Assembly (NCBI RefSeq): GCF_017355855.1
Contig: NZ_JAFEWD010000012.1
Location: 62,001-126,000, forward strand
Reading direction: 5' to 3'
DNA from: Pedobacter sp. SYSU D00535
GTDB lineage: Bacteria > Bacteroidota > Bacteroidia > Sphingobacteriales > Sphingobacteriaceae
Length of the DNA stretch: 64,000 nt
The notes under the pieces were generated by a model that ran no database searches, was not told the DNA's origin, and worked only from the letters and a program-made list of their open reading frames with translations. Below, piece by piece: positions 1 through 9,205 of this stretch; positions within the stretch are counted from its first letter, which is position 1, and every line of letters begins with the position of its first letter. The position numbers were made by a program, and so were the translations under genes.

Positions 1-1007
1 GTTTTGTTCAAATCTTCGCGAACACAGAACTCTAGCAGACTTACATCGATAATATTTTCGCGCTTCGCTACACCGATCCGGTCGCAAAAATCACGGATGG
101 AGGCTGGGGTAAAGCCCCTCCTTCTTAAGCCGCTGATCGTAGGCATCCGCGGATCATCCCATCCAGTTACAAAGCCCTCATTCACCAACTGAAGCAACTT
201 CCGCTTACTCATCACGGTGTAAGTCATGTTAAGACGGGCAAACTCATACTGACGGGAAGGGAAAATTTCCAGCTGGTCTATGAACCAGTCATAAAGAGCC
301 CTGTGCGGAATGAATTCGAGGGTACAGATCGAGTGAGTTATCCCTTCAATGGAATCTGACTGGCCATGGGCGAAATCGTACATCGGGTAGATGCACCACT
401 TGTTCCCTGTACGATGGTGCTTAGCGTGGCGGATACGATACATAATCGGATCGCGCATGTGCATGTTAGGTGAAGCAAGATCAATTTTAGCACGAAGTAC
501 TTTCGCTCCATCGGGATACTTTCCTTCACGCATTTCAGCAAACAAGCTCAAATTCTCCTCAATACTTCTTTCGCGATAAGGAGATGGCGTTCCCGGTTCG
601 GTGGGAGTACCTTTTTGAGCTGCTATTTCATCGGGAGAACTGTCATCCACATAAGCCAAACCCTTTTTAATCAAGTTAGTGGCAAACTCATAAAGCTGAT
701 CAAAGTAATTAGAAGCGTATAGCTCGTTATCCCAATTGAAACCAAGCCATTTTACATCCTCTTTGATACTTTCCACGTACTCCGTCTCCTCCGTCTCGGG
801 ATTCGTATCGTCAAACCTTAGATTAGTTTTACCATTATATTTTAATGCCAGACCGAAGTTCAGGCAGATGGATTTAGCATGACCAATATGAAGATAGCCA
901 TTAGGTTCGGGCGGAAAACGAGTATGGACGCGTCCACCATTTTTCCCGTTTCGGATATCCTCCTCAACAATTTCTTCTATAAAATTTAATGATCTTTCTT
1001 CGCTCAT
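1..1007 (-). CDS. glnS: Glutaminyl-tRNA synthetase, N-terminal part (cut by left edge)
   Basis: Class I aminoacyl-tRNA synthetase that charges tRNA-Gln with glutamine in the cytosol. About 335 N-terminal residues are present and the frame is still open at base 1, so the anticodon-binding barrels lie outside the window (the family is usually about 550 residues). Seen: the ATP-binding signature [15 protein letters not shown] near residue 40, followed by [12 protein letters not shown], the catalytic-domain stretch [18 protein letters not shown], and an MSKRKL form of the KMSKS loop near residue 265. The ATG at 1005-1007 lies 16 bases downstream of a good Bacteroidota -7 element. The gene faces left with no upstream partner. 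Identification is firm; only the C-terminus is unseen. Confidence 0.96.
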   Translation of the reverse strand, partial: MSEERSLNFIEEIVEEDIRNGKNGGRVHTRFPPEPNGYLHIGHAKSICLNFGLALKYNGKTNLRFDDTNPETEETEYVESIKEDVKWLGFNWDNELYASNYFDQLYEFATNLIKKGLAYVDDSSPDEIAAQKGTPTEPGTPSPYRERSIEENLSLFAEMREGKYPDGAKVLRAKIDLASPNMHMRDPIMYRIRHAKHHRTGNKWCIYPMYDFAHGQSDSIEGITHSICTLEFIPHRALYDWFIDQLEIFPSRQYEFARLNMTYTVMSKRKLLQLVNEGFVTGWDDPRMPTISGLRRRGFTPASIRDFCDRIGVAKRENIIDVSLLEFCVREDLNK

Positions 1008-1023
1008 AACAGTTTAAAAGGCT

Positions 1024-1032
1024 ACAAAAGTA
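1024..1032 (-). promoter_or_regulatory. Bacteroidota-type -7 element upstream of glnS
   Basis: Read on the minus strand the sequence is TACTTTTGT, a full match to the Bacteroidota sigma-ABfr -7 consensus TAnnTTTG. It sits 16 bases before the glnS ATG, giving a short leader. No convincing -33 TTTG was found. Assignment is from consensus only. Confidence 0.5.
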
Positions 1033-1266
1033 GTAAAATTAGCTTTGTGAAGATTAGATAGTTTTAATAACGAGCCTGATCCTTTTTAAGTTTATAAGGC
1101 AGTAGAAAACTGTGTTTTGGCCTCCTTCTCACTTACCGCTTCCTATGAAAAATTTCAAACCACGACTTTCACCGAAACTAAAAATGGGTTGAATGGCTCT
1201 AAATTGTAGAAAAAATTTCCCATCGAAGGCAAAAAAATTATCTTTATAGATCGATAAACTTAGCTT

Positions 1267-2679
1267 ATGAAGAGAATCTTAATTGTTGATGATGAAGTTA
1301 ATATCGGATTACTGCTCTCCAGGTTTCTTACCCGAAACGGCTTTGAAGTAGCTACCGCCACGAACGGCGGCGCAGCGATGGAAATGCTTGGTAAAGAAAA
1401 ATACAATTTAGTACTCTGCGACTTCCGTCTGGAGGATACGGATGGAAGGGAGATGCTTAAAAAAATAAAAGTCTCTTATCCTGCTACCGGTGTAATTATC
1501 ATAACGGGTTATTCCGACATCAAGTTAGCCGTCGAGCTTATTAAAATGGGGGCTTATGATTATATCACGAAGCCCTTGTATCCGGATGAAATTTTAAACA
1601 CCATCAACAAAGCTCTTGAAACACAGGAAGCTTTATCGAAGGATTTTGCGGAGGAGAGTACTTCTCAAAGCTCGAAAAAGGAAAAGTCGTCGGACAGCAA
1701 TCTCGCTTTCCCGGATCAATTTATAACGGGCCAAAGTAACGCCTCACGCGAGCTTCTGAAACAGATCGAGTTAATTGCTCCCACCAACTATAGTGTTATC
1801 CTAACCGGCGAGAGTGGAACAGGGAAAGAGTCTGTTGCGAAGTCGATCCATTTGAAAAGCAATCGAAGTGATAAGCCCTTTATCGCTATGGACTGTGGCT
1901 CATTAACGAAGGAACTGGCCGGAAGCGAGTTCTTTGGCCATGAAAAAGGCTCTTTCACCGGAGCTTTGTATACTAAGATAGGCCATTTTGAAATGGCTAA
2001 TGGAGGTACGCTGTTTTTGGATGAAGTAGGAAATCTTTCCTATGATATCCAGGCGGCGCTTTTAAGAACGGTTCAGGAAAGAAAAGTTAAGCGAATTGGA
2101 AGCACGAAAGAGATCGACTTGGATGTCAGGATCATTGTAGCTACTAACGAAAACTTATCAGACGCGATTCAAAAGGGGAAATTCCGGGAAGATCTCTATC
2201 ACCGCTTCAACGAGTTCAGCATTCATTTACCGCCGCTTCGGAATCGGGAGCAAGATATTATCCTGTTTGCAGAGAGCTTTTTACAGGAAGCTAACGGCGA
2301 GTTAAATCGTAACATTGAAGGCTTTTCGGACGAGGTAATCGAATGTCTGCTAACCTATAACTGGCCAGGCAATGTACGGGAATTAAAGAACGTAATAAGA
2401 AGAGCTTGTCTGCTGACAGAGGGTTCAAAAGTCCCTATAAAAGCGTTGCCCCTCGAAATCTCAACCTTCGCCCGGGTGACCGCTATCGAAAGTGCGGTAG
2501 TAACTATTCAGGCAAAAGAGGCTAAAAAAGGTTTAAAAGATGCCGCGCTGGAAGCAGAATATGAAACAATTTTAAGGGTATTGAAGGAAGTAAACTTTAA
2601 TAAGACTAAGGCAGCTAAAATTTTAAATATCGACAGAAAAACGCTTTACAATAAAATGAAAGCAATCAATCTGGAATAA
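1267..2679 (+). CDS. Sigma-54-dependent response regulator (NtrC family)
   Basis: Cytosolic transcription activator with three domains. A receiver spans residues 1-120 (acid pair D8/D9, phosphoacceptor D52 in LCDFRLED, conserved Lys in ITKPL). A central AAA+ sigma-54 activation domain spans about 155-385 (Walker A GESGTGKE, GSFTGA as the sigma-54 contact loop, Walker B-type GGTLFLDEVGNL, R-finger region). A C-terminal Fis-type helix-turn-helix spans about 425-470 (NKTKAAKILNIDRKTLYNKM). The loop reads GSFTGA rather than GAFTGA, a tolerated variant. It lies 17 bases before a membrane histidine kinase, so the two are probably a cognate pair in one transcript. Targets cannot be read from the sequence. 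Confidence 0.93.
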   Translation: MKRILIVDDEVNIGLLLSRFLTRNGFEVATATNGGAAMEMLGKEKYNLVLCDFRLEDTDGREMLKKIKVSYPATGVIIITGYSDIKLAVELIKMGAYDYITKPLYPDEILNTINKALETQEALSKDFAEESTSQSSKKEKSSDSNLAFPDQFITGQSNASRELLKQIELIAPTNYSVILTGESGTGKESVAKSIHLKSNRSDKPFIAMDCGSLTKELAGSEFFGHEKGSFTGALYTKIGHFEMANGGTLFLDEVGNLSYDIQAALLRTVQERKVKRIGSTKEIDLDVRIIVATNENLSDAIQKGKFREDLYHRFNEFSIHLPPLRNREQDIILFAESFLQEANGELNRNIEGFSDEVIECLLTYNWPGNVRELKNVIRRACLLTEGSKVPIKALPLEISTFARVTAIESAVVTIQAKEAKKGLKDAALEAEYETILRVLKEVNFNKTKAAKILNIDRKTLYNKMKAINLE

Positions 2680-2696
2680 AACCGATAAAAAGATCG

Positions 2697-5456
2697 ATGC
2701 ACAATAGATTCAACATTCCTACTCCTATCTTATGGATTGTACTTATTATCTGCATTGTTCCCTCCATTTTTGTATTCCCCTACCTTAGTGACACCGCATC
2801 GACAGTCCCCTCTACCATCAGTTACAGAGGCTTCATATTCTTCAACATCTGGTTAATTGCGGGGATTGCTGTAGCGCTAATCACAGGGGTGCTTTCTTTT
2901 GTTGATTACCAAGTAAAGAAAGATCTGGCAACTCCGGTAATCGGCACTGCGCTGATCACCGTCGCTTTGTTTCAGGCCATCGTTCTATTGCTTAATGCTG
3001 ATAGTTCAACGCACCTTTTATCTCACAAGCAGAACTATCAAAACTGGTTTACTACCAGAGCGCTTTATCTAACCCTACTCATTCTTAGCTCGGCTTATTT
3101 GATTGGTAAAAGTAGAGCCCGGACAAAAAAGCCGGCGAACAAGAAGCTCATTTTAGCGCTCGTACCCATTCTTTCGGCAGTCTGCCTGGGAGTGGCTATG
3201 TTTGTAAATTCCCAGGACGGTAACTTATTTCCGAAATACGAAGCCAACACTTTTATTACCCACCCCTACGAGGCTATAACTCTTGTAGCCTATATTCTAA
3301 CAGGCTTTCTGTTGCTGCCGCCCTTTCAACGGCATTTCCCTTCACTGTTTTCGCGACTTCTTATATTAACGATTATTCCAGGCGCCTTCGCCGGATTATT
3401 TATGTCTGTCCACAGATCGCCGTTCGATATATTTTTTAATACCGCCTACTTCCTCAACTTCATTCATTATACGATTCCATTACTTGGTATCGCATTAAAT
3501 TATATTGAGACTACTAAAAAAGAGCGCCGGGTGATTAGCCAGTTACATCAGGAAATCAGAGACCGAATTGCCACGCAGCAGAAACTAAAGAAACGGGAAG
3601 CGTTGTTGGCAAAGGCTGAAAAAATAGCTCATTTGGGAAGCTGGGAGTATGACATTGATACGAAAGCGGTAGAGTGGTCGGATGAAATGTACAACATCTT
3701 CGGGGTGTCGTCAGACTATATCCCGAGCACCTATATTCACGATGAAGCAATTGTTGAAGCCTACAGAGAACGGGTAAAAAGGGAAATAGGATCAGCAGTC
3801 AGGAACAAGAGCACCTATCACTTAGAGTTCCAGATCAAGAGGCCCGACGGAACCATCAGGCATTTGCTGTCGCAGGGAGAATACGCTGCTTCCGACAATA
3901 AATTAGTAAACATCCTTCTTGACATCACCGAGCTGAAAGAGGCAACTCAGAAACTTTCGCAAAGCGAATCCCTGCTAAGAGAGGCGGAGGCCATTTCGCA
4001 CAATGGAAGCTGGGAGTGGTCCACAGAAAAAAACAGCTTCTTTTGGTCGGACGAGTTATACCGAATTCACGGACTTTTGCCGAACGACTCGTTCATTGAC
4101 CTTCGACATTATCTCAGTTTCATCCACCCCGAGGACGTTCAACGGTTCGTAAGCTCTCTGGCTGAAACTCAAAAAGGTTTAAAGCCATTCTCCCTCGAGT
4201 ACAGAATCATAAGACCCAATGGCGATATCCGACACCTGCTTCTGAGTGGTAAGTTTAAAACCGACTTTTCCGGAAACGTGGAAAGAATTTTGGGAAATAC
4301 ACAGGACATAACAGAACTAAAGAAAACGACCCTCCTACTCGATCGTAGTGAGAGTCTTTACAGGACGATCGCTAAAAATGCTCCCGACAGCGCTGTTTTC
4401 GTGTTTGATACAACCAAAGAATTATTACTGAAAGAAGGGCCGGCGATTGAAAAGATAGATCCGGAAGGTCTTTTTGCCACCGGTGCCACTTTCGAACTTG
4501 TAGTCTTTAATCAGGATTTTCAAACACATCGTGAGCTTTTAGAGCAGGCACTTGCTGGGAATGCCGGCTTAATCGAGCACAAGATTTCTGGAAAAACTTT
4601 CAAAACTTTCTACACACCAGCCTTCTCATCAGACGGAGAAATATTTGGCGTAATTACGCTGATGCATGACGTCACCGATTTAAAAAAAGCGCAGCAGGAG
4701 CTCGAACAAAAAATTTCCGAATTGAAGCGATCCAACCAGGATTTGGAGCAATTCGCATATGTAGCATCCCATGATCTTCAGGAGCCGCTCCGGAAAATTA
4801 AATCATTTGGAGATCGATTGAAGCGTAACTATGCGGCTACCTTACCAGATGAGGCGCAAGATTTTATCAACCGAATGAGTAATGCGTCTGACCGAATGCA
4901 AACTTTGATAGACGACTTGTTAACCTTATCCCGCGTCAGAAAAACTGAAGACCTTGCGCCAACTAATCTCGCTGAGACGATCAAAGAAGTGCTATACGAC
5001 CTGGAACACCTGATTGAACAAAAGCGGGCTCGCATTGAGGTGCAGGCAAATGTGACCATTCCGGCGATACCTTCGCAAATTCGGCAGCTTTTTCAAAACC
5101 TACTAACTAACTCCCTGAAGTTTAGTAAAGAAGGACAACCTGTACAGATTAAAATCTCAAGCAAGCTGATCTCCGGAAATAGCGTCAGTAACAGCTCTCA
5201 ATGTTTGAATAAAGAATGGACCTACGTACAAGTCGAATTGAGGGATAACGGCATTGGCTTCGATCAACAATATTCTTCCGCCATATTTTCACTATTCCAT
5301 CGACTACACTCCCGGAGCGAGTTTGCAGGAACTGGTATAGGACTTGCAGTATGTAAGAAAATCGTGGAAAACCACGATGGTTTTATTGAAGCTGAAGGTG
5401 AACAAAATGAAGGCGCTTTATTCCGGATTTTCGTTCCTGCGAATAGGGAGTCTTAG
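2697..5456 (+). CDS. Membrane multi-PAS sensor histidine kinase
   Basis: Inner-membrane sensor kinase of 919 residues. The first ~270 residues hold about seven or eight hydrophobic helices with no recognised sensor family. A short coiled coil (about 275-305) leads into two clear PAS/PAC repeats with GSWE-type starts (about 305-420 and 430-545) and a third, more diverged PAS (about 555-670). The HisKA box is YVASHDLQEPLRKI with His692, the type common in Bacteroidota phytochrome-like kinases. The HATPase domain (about 795-915) has the N box (LLTNSLKF), G1 (RDNGIGF) and G2 (GTGIGLAVCKKIV). It follows the sigma-54 activator by 17 bases, its likely partner. A weak terminator-like repeat follows. 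The signal sensed is unknown. Confidence 0.92.
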   Translation: MHNRFNIPTPILWIVLIICIVPSIFVFPYLSDTASTVPSTISYRGFIFFNIWLIAGIAVALITGVLSFVDYQVKKDLATPVIGTALITVALFQAIVLLLNADSSTHLLSHKQNYQNWFTTRALYLTLLILSSAYLIGKSRARTKKPANKKLILALVPILSAVCLGVAMFVNSQDGNLFPKYEANTFITHPYEAITLVAYILTGFLLLPPFQRHFPSLFSRLLILTIIPGAFAGLFMSVHRSPFDIFFNTAYFLNFIHYTIPLLGIALNYIETTKKERRVISQLHQEIRDRIATQQKLKKREALLAKAEKIAHLGSWEYDIDTKAVEWSDEMYNIFGVSSDYIPSTYIHDEAIVEAYRERVKREIGSAVRNKSTYHLEFQIKRPDGTIRHLLSQGEYAASDNKLVNILLDITELKEATQKLSQSESLLREAEAISHNGSWEWSTEKNSFFWSDELYRIHGLLPNDSFIDLRHYLSFIHPEDVQRFVSSLAETQKGLKPFSLEYRIIRPNGDIRHLLLSGKFKTDFSGNVERILGNTQDITELKKTTLLLDRSESLYRTIAKNAPDSAVFVFDTTKELLLKEGPAIEKIDPEGLFATGATFELVVFNQDFQTHRELLEQALAGNAGLIEHKISGKTFKTFYTPAFSSDGEIFGVITLMHDVTDLKKAQQELEQKISELKRSNQDLEQFAYVASHDLQEPLRKIKSFGDRLKRNYAATLPDEAQDFINRMSNASDRMQTLIDDLLTLSRVRKTEDLAPTNLAETIKEVLYDLEHLIEQKRARIEVQANVTIPAIPSQIRQLFQNLLTNSLKFSKEGQPVQIKISSKLISGNSVSNSSQCLNKEWTYVQVELRDNGIGFDQQYSSAIFSLFHRLHSRSEFAGTGIGLAVCKKIVENHDGFIEAEGEQNEGALFRIFVPANRES

Positions 5457-5770
5457 CCTACTGTCCGTGCTACCAATACAGCCAACCAACCAATTATTAC
5501 TGTAGAGAAGCGCCAAAGGCTGCTTTTCATGATGAGTTAAATAAATTAATGTTTAAAGCTCGCCTAAACAGGAGCGAGGGCTATTTAATTGTCACTGCTT
5601 TTCCATCTGGGATATTGCTGCGAAGCAAGCAAAAGCTGGGCAGGGTTGTAGATTACAGAGAAGATTCAAGTCTACAAGATGTGCAGAAAAATCCCCAACC
5701 GTGAAGCTGGCGGTAAGTAGTACCTCTTTAACTGGCAACCAAATAACCTTAAATAATTAGCGCTATTCTT
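5457..5770. other. 314-base gap between two signalling genes, possible structured leader
   Basis: No credible protein-coding frame was seen. The left end has a weak hairpin (AGCGCC AAA GGCTGCTTTT, about 5508-5526) that may end the upstream kinase transcript. A small hairpin built on CTCGC/GCGAG lies at about 5559-5578. A perfect 7-base inverted repeat TTGTAGA (5646-5652) and TCTACAA (5671-5677) encloses an 18-base loop. No cobalamin, TPP, SAM or other riboswitch signature was recognised. The gap could carry a leader or small RNA for the next gene, but nothing here proves transcription. Confidence 0.35.
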
Positions 5771-7207
5771 ATGCGAAAAATTAAGATTCTACTAGTTGAT
5801 GATGATGAAGATGACTTCATCCTAACCCGCGAACTCCTCTCGGATTCACCGAGGAAAGCCACCTATGAATTATCCTGGTGCAATAATTATCGCGAAGCTA
5901 TCACCTTACTGCTGAAGGGTCTTTACGATATCTACCTGGTGGACTACCGTCTTGGAAGCCATTCTGGTATTGATCTTTTAAATGAAGCAGTAAAGTCAAG
6001 TTGTACAAAGCCAATTATTATTTTAACCGGTAAAGGTGATTCCCGAATTGATGAGGAAGCACTACAACTGGGGGCAGCGGATTATCTGGTAAAAGATCAA
6101 ATTGATTGCGCAACGCTGGAAAGAAGTATAAGATACTGTTACGGGCACTCCAAGGCGCTGGAGCAACTGAAAGAAAGTGAGAATAAATTCCGGATCATCT
6201 TTGAACGATCGAAGGACCCTATGTTGATTACGGATCAAAAAGGAAATATTTATGAGGCAAATACGGCTGCCTTACGGTTTTTCGAATATTCGAAAGAAGC
6301 CTTTCTGAGAAAAAACGCTGCCGAACTCTATCGCAACAAGAACAACAGAAAGGTATTCACAAACAGTCTTCAGGGAAATGGCTCCGTAGCCAATCTGGAA
6401 TTCGAATATGTGACAGCAAGCGGAAAAACCCGGGTTTGCAGTATCTCTTCCTTTGTTCAAATATCGAAGCAAAGCGATGTGGAGCTGTATTACTCTATCT
6501 TACACGATATTACCTACCGCAGACAGCAGGAGCAGCAAATTGCTCTTGAAGAAAAGCTCTCTTCCATTGAACGCATCACCCGCAACCTTGCGGACGAAGT
6601 GCTTAATCCCTTATCAAACGTAAACCTTGCCCTCGATGAACTGAGGGGAAGCCTCACCAGGCAAGAAGACCTTCTTCTATATGAAATTATCAGAAAGAAC
6701 TGTGATAGAATCAGCGAGTTAAGCACCCAACTAGTTGAAAGCACCCAGTCAGCACCACTAAGCATTAAGAGAATCGATTTCGTCGAGGTTTTGAACCGAA
6801 CGGCGAAGGAGGCGGAGGGTCTATATGACCTTGAAATTAACATCAACGCGCCTAAAACTACTATTTTCTTTTATGGGGATGAGGCTAAGCTAGCTTTGGC
6901 AATTATGAACATTTTTGAAAACGTTTCAGAATCTCTGGAATTCAAAAAACGAGGCATCCTTGTCAACGTGAGTGAAACTTCGAGGGACGTTTCCTTAGAA
7001 ATCTCTGATAAAGGAATCGTCATCCCGAAACAAGACCTTGACAAAGTGTTTGAACCATACTTTACTAGTAAGGGTAAGAGTTCTGGCTTAGGTCTGGCTC
7101 ATTCTCAACGTATAATTCAGGCTCACGATGGGCAGATCGAAATTAAGAGCGGCCAGCACGAAGGCACTACAGTAAAAATCACCTTGCCAAGAATACGGCA
7201 ACTGTAA
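5771..7207 (+). CDS. REC-PAS-histidine-kinase-like protein lacking the phosphoacceptor His
   Basis: Soluble 478-residue signalling protein. A receiver domain (1-120) has acid residues at 10-12, phosphoacceptor D58 in LVDYRLG and a conserved Lys near 109. A PAS domain (about 135-255) follows. The rest resembles the HisKA/HATPase kinases of Bacteroidota whose H box normally reads as AHE-xxNPL. Here it reads RNLADEVLNPLSNV: the His position is Asp275 (codon GAC at 6593-6595). The ATPase part keeps the N box region (FENVSESL), the F box (FEPYFTSK) and G2 (SSGLGLAHS), but G1 is DKGIVIP, where the second glycine is lost. It may bind ATP yet cannot autophosphorylate in the usual way, suggesting a pseudokinase or a partner-modulating role. 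It follows the kinase/sigma-54 regulator pair. Confidence 0.88.
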   Translation: MRKIKILLVDDDEDDFILTRELLSDSPRKATYELSWCNNYREAITLLLKGLYDIYLVDYRLGSHSGIDLLNEAVKSSCTKPIIILTGKGDSRIDEEALQLGAADYLVKDQIDCATLERSIRYCYGHSKALEQLKESENKFRIIFERSKDPMLITDQKGNIYEANTAALRFFEYSKEAFLRKNAAELYRNKNNRKVFTNSLQGNGSVANLEFEYVTASGKTRVCSISSFVQISKQSDVELYYSILHDITYRRQQEQQIALEEKLSSIERITRNLADEVLNPLSNVNLALDELRGSLTRQEDLLLYEIIRKNCDRISELSTQLVESTQSAPLSIKRIDFVEVLNRTAKEAEGLYDLEININAPKTTIFFYGDEAKLALAIMNIFENVSESLEFKKRGILVNVSETSRDVSLEISDKGIVIPKQDLDKVFEPYFTSKGKSSGLGLAHSQRIIQAHDGQIEIKSGQHEGTTVKITLPRIRQL

Positions 7208-7315
7208 AGTGCTTTCCGAGATCGAACAAATTGGGGAACACCGTTGTTTATAACGCATGCTACTTATATCTACCTGTCCTTGCAAGCAGATGCTTTTTGC
7301 AACCCGCTAACGCCT

Positions 7316-8359
7316 ATGCCCGTTTTTAACTACAAGCAACGCAACAACATTGTACTAATAATTCTGATCATACTGGGGTGCTTTATCCTGTATTCCCTAC
7401 GATTCATTGCAGGATCTTTATTGAGCACCGTGGTTACTTACACCATCCTACGCCCGCTTTACATTCATCTTACGGAAGAGTGGAGATGGAGTAAAACGGT
7501 CGCCTGCATTTCATTAATGCTTAGCTCATTCCTGGTCATTGTACTGCCCTTTTTTATCCTGAGCTTGATGGTAATTAATAAAATCGCGGAGTTTGAGCGT
7601 GACCAGATTAAATTGAAAGTAATGGTAGCCAGGATAGATGACTTTCTGGGAGCTAAACTTCACCAACCAGATCTGCTGGAAAACGGCATTGAACGAGCTA
7701 CAACCTACATCAGCGATCTTTTTCCTTCTATTATAGGTGGCGCCTTTAGTCTCGTACTTGGAATTGCCATCATGTATTTCCTGCTTTACTTCATGTTTAT
7801 TCACCACGAGAAGTTTGAAGCTGAAGCGATCAAATACTCGCCCTTCCGTGAGCAAAATGCATTGAGATTTGGAGAGGAGTTGAAGAACACCACGTATTCA
7901 AACGTACTCGGACAAGGATTGATTGCTGTAGTTCAAGGTGCATTAGTCAGCATCGGCTTTTTTATGTTTGGTATCCGCGATGCTATTTTTTGGGGCGTAA
8001 TATCAACCTTCCTCTCCTTTATGCCCGTTTTAGGAGCACCGATAGTCTTTGTTCCGGCGGCGCTGATTGAGCTGGCTAATGGAGATACAACCGCAGGTTA
8101 CGGCATCCTTATTTGGGGATTTGTTTTAGTGATCAATATAGACAACGTCATCCGCTTTCTGATTGCTAAAAGAGTGGGAAACATTCACCCTATAATAACG
8201 GTGGTAGGAGTGATAATTGGCATACCCGTATTTGGAATTATGGGCCTTGTTTTCGGCCCGCTACTCCTTTCCTATTTCATTCTGACAGTGCGGATTTACG
8301 AAACGAGCCGCCTTGCTACAGAGCAGCTTGAGAAAATCCGGGCGGGCGACGAAGAATAG
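7316..8359 (+). CDS. AI-2E family (PerM/DUF20) transporter-like membrane protein
   Basis: Integral membrane protein of 347 residues with about seven or eight hydrophobic segments. The N-terminus has a pair of helices (IVLIILIILGCFILYSL and the segment after RWSKTVACISL), followed by a soluble, charged stretch and a C-terminal membrane bundle. The stretch WGVISTFLSFMPVLGAPIVFVPAAL and the later IHPIITVVGVIIGIPVFGIMGLVFGPLL are the conserved features of the family. Members have been linked to autoinducer-2 or ion export, but the substrate cannot be told from the sequence. A longer TTG-initiated frame begins at 7244. The ATG at 7316 is preferred because it directly precedes the first charged, membrane-anchoring residues. 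It appears to be a single-gene unit. Confidence 0.85.
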   Translation: MPVFNYKQRNNIVLIILIILGCFILYSLRFIAGSLLSTVVTYTILRPLYIHLTEEWRWSKTVACISLMLSSFLVIVLPFFILSLMVINKIAEFERDQIKLKVMVARIDDFLGAKLHQPDLLENGIERATTYISDLFPSIIGGAFSLVLGIAIMYFLLYFMFIHHEKFEAEAIKYSPFREQNALRFGEELKNTTYSNVLGQGLIAVVQGALVSIGFFMFGIRDAIFWGVISTFLSFMPVLGAPIVFVPAALIELANGDTTAGYGILIWGFVLVINIDNVIRFLIAKRVGNIHPIITVVGVIIGIPVFGIMGLVFGPLLLSYFILTVRIYETSRLATEQLEKIRAGDEE

Positions 8360-8510
8360 ATCAGGAAGCCGAATTTGGCCGCAAATTCAACTTCCCCTTT
8401 TCCTCTGAATAACATTATTCAAGTGAAAATTATTCAAACCGTCCGAGCTGTTTTATTGTATTATACGGTAGTTAATATTTTATCACCCGGAAGGGTTAAA
8501 CTTATACGCC

Positions 8511-8801
8511 ATGAACGACAATACCAAAGTTTTACTAGCTCTTTTGGCCGGCGCAGCTGCAGGTGCTGCCCTGGGCATACTTTTCGCCCCTGAGAAGGGA
8601 TCTGAAACACGCGACAGATTGAACGATGCGTTGAAAAACCTAAGCGACACTATTAAAGATCGCGCAGCGGAAGAAATTGAAAATCTTACCGCTTTTAAAG
8701 ATAAAGTTGTTGATGAGGTTAAAACACGATTTGCCTCTTCAGAGACAGAAGGCTTTGATCAAACGCAACAACAACAGGCACCGGTTGCCGAGCAAATTTA
8801 A
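8511..8801 (+). CDS. YtxH-domain protein (small membrane-anchored stress-type protein)
   Basis: A 96-residue protein with the YtxH layout. An N-terminal glycine/alanine-rich membrane helix (LLALLAGAAAGAALGILFAPEKG, residues 8-30) ends in the typical FAPEKGSETR motif. A charged amphipathic helical tail follows (about 31-80), rich in Asp, Lys and Glu, then a Gln-rich end. Such proteins are usually small, abundant, stress-responsive inner-membrane proteins; the exact role is unknown. It is the first of three closely spaced genes whose products (YtxH, holin-superfamily-III, unknown) recall the E. coli yqjD-yqjE-yqjK set. Confidence 0.88.
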   Translation: MNDNTKVLLALLAGAAAGAALGILFAPEKGSETRDRLNDALKNLSDTIKDRAAEEIENLTAFKDKVVDEVKTRFASSETEGFDQTQQQQAPVAEQI

Positions 8802-8848
8802 ATTACAGGTCCTGGCCTCCCGCCAGGACTTACATTAACATCAATTTT

Positions 8849-9205
8849 ATGGCCGAGACACAAGACAAACAACAGTCGCCGGATTTAGCTGCACTGCTTA
8901 AAGAATATATCGCTACCCGGGTTGAATTAACCAGGTTAACTATTATCGAGCGGTTGACAGTAGTAACAGCAAATTTAATAACGGACACTTTTGTACTGGT
9001 AGCTGGATTACTTACATTCCTGTTTGCATCATTTACACTTGCCTTATGGATCGGGGAGGAAACAGGATCCTACGCGGCAGGTTTTGGAATAGTAGCCTTA
9101 ATCTATCTGGCGCTAGCTCTGATTGTATTTTTTACCAAAGAGCGACTTGTTGACAACTACCTGCAGGATTTCATGGTGAAAAGAATTTTTAAAAAGAAAA
9201 AGTAG
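8849..9205 (+). CDS. Holin-superfamily-III / YqjE-like membrane protein
   Basis: A 118-residue protein with an amphipathic N-terminal helix (LLKEYIATRVELTRLTIIERL) and two strongly hydrophobic segments (about 45-68 and 75-98), followed by a basic tail ending in IFKKKK. This matches the putative phage-holin superfamily III family, to which E. coli YqjE belongs. Most chromosomal members are not in prophages, and no phage gene lies nearby. The stop codon is immediately followed by the next start, so the two are translationally linked. The likely place of action is the inner membrane as part of an envelope-stress group with the YtxH protein upstream. Confidence 0.78.
   Translation: MAETQDKQQSPDLAALLKEYIATRVELTRLTIIERLTVVTANLITDTFVLVAGLLTFLFASFTLALWIGEETGSYAAGFGIVALIYLALALIVFFTKERLVDNYLQDFMVKRIFKKKK

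Noticed and set aside
5457-5770. Cobalamin or other known riboswitch
   Set aside because: The B12 box and other conserved motif sequences are not present; the following gene is not linked to such metabolism.
8375-8593. A short open frame overlapping the YtxH gene start
   Set aside because: The translation has no recognisable features and overlaps the YtxH gene in another frame.
8849-9205. Possible prophage, because of the holin-like protein
   Set aside because: No lysin, capsid, tail, integrase or attachment site is nearby; chromosomal members of this family are common outside phages.
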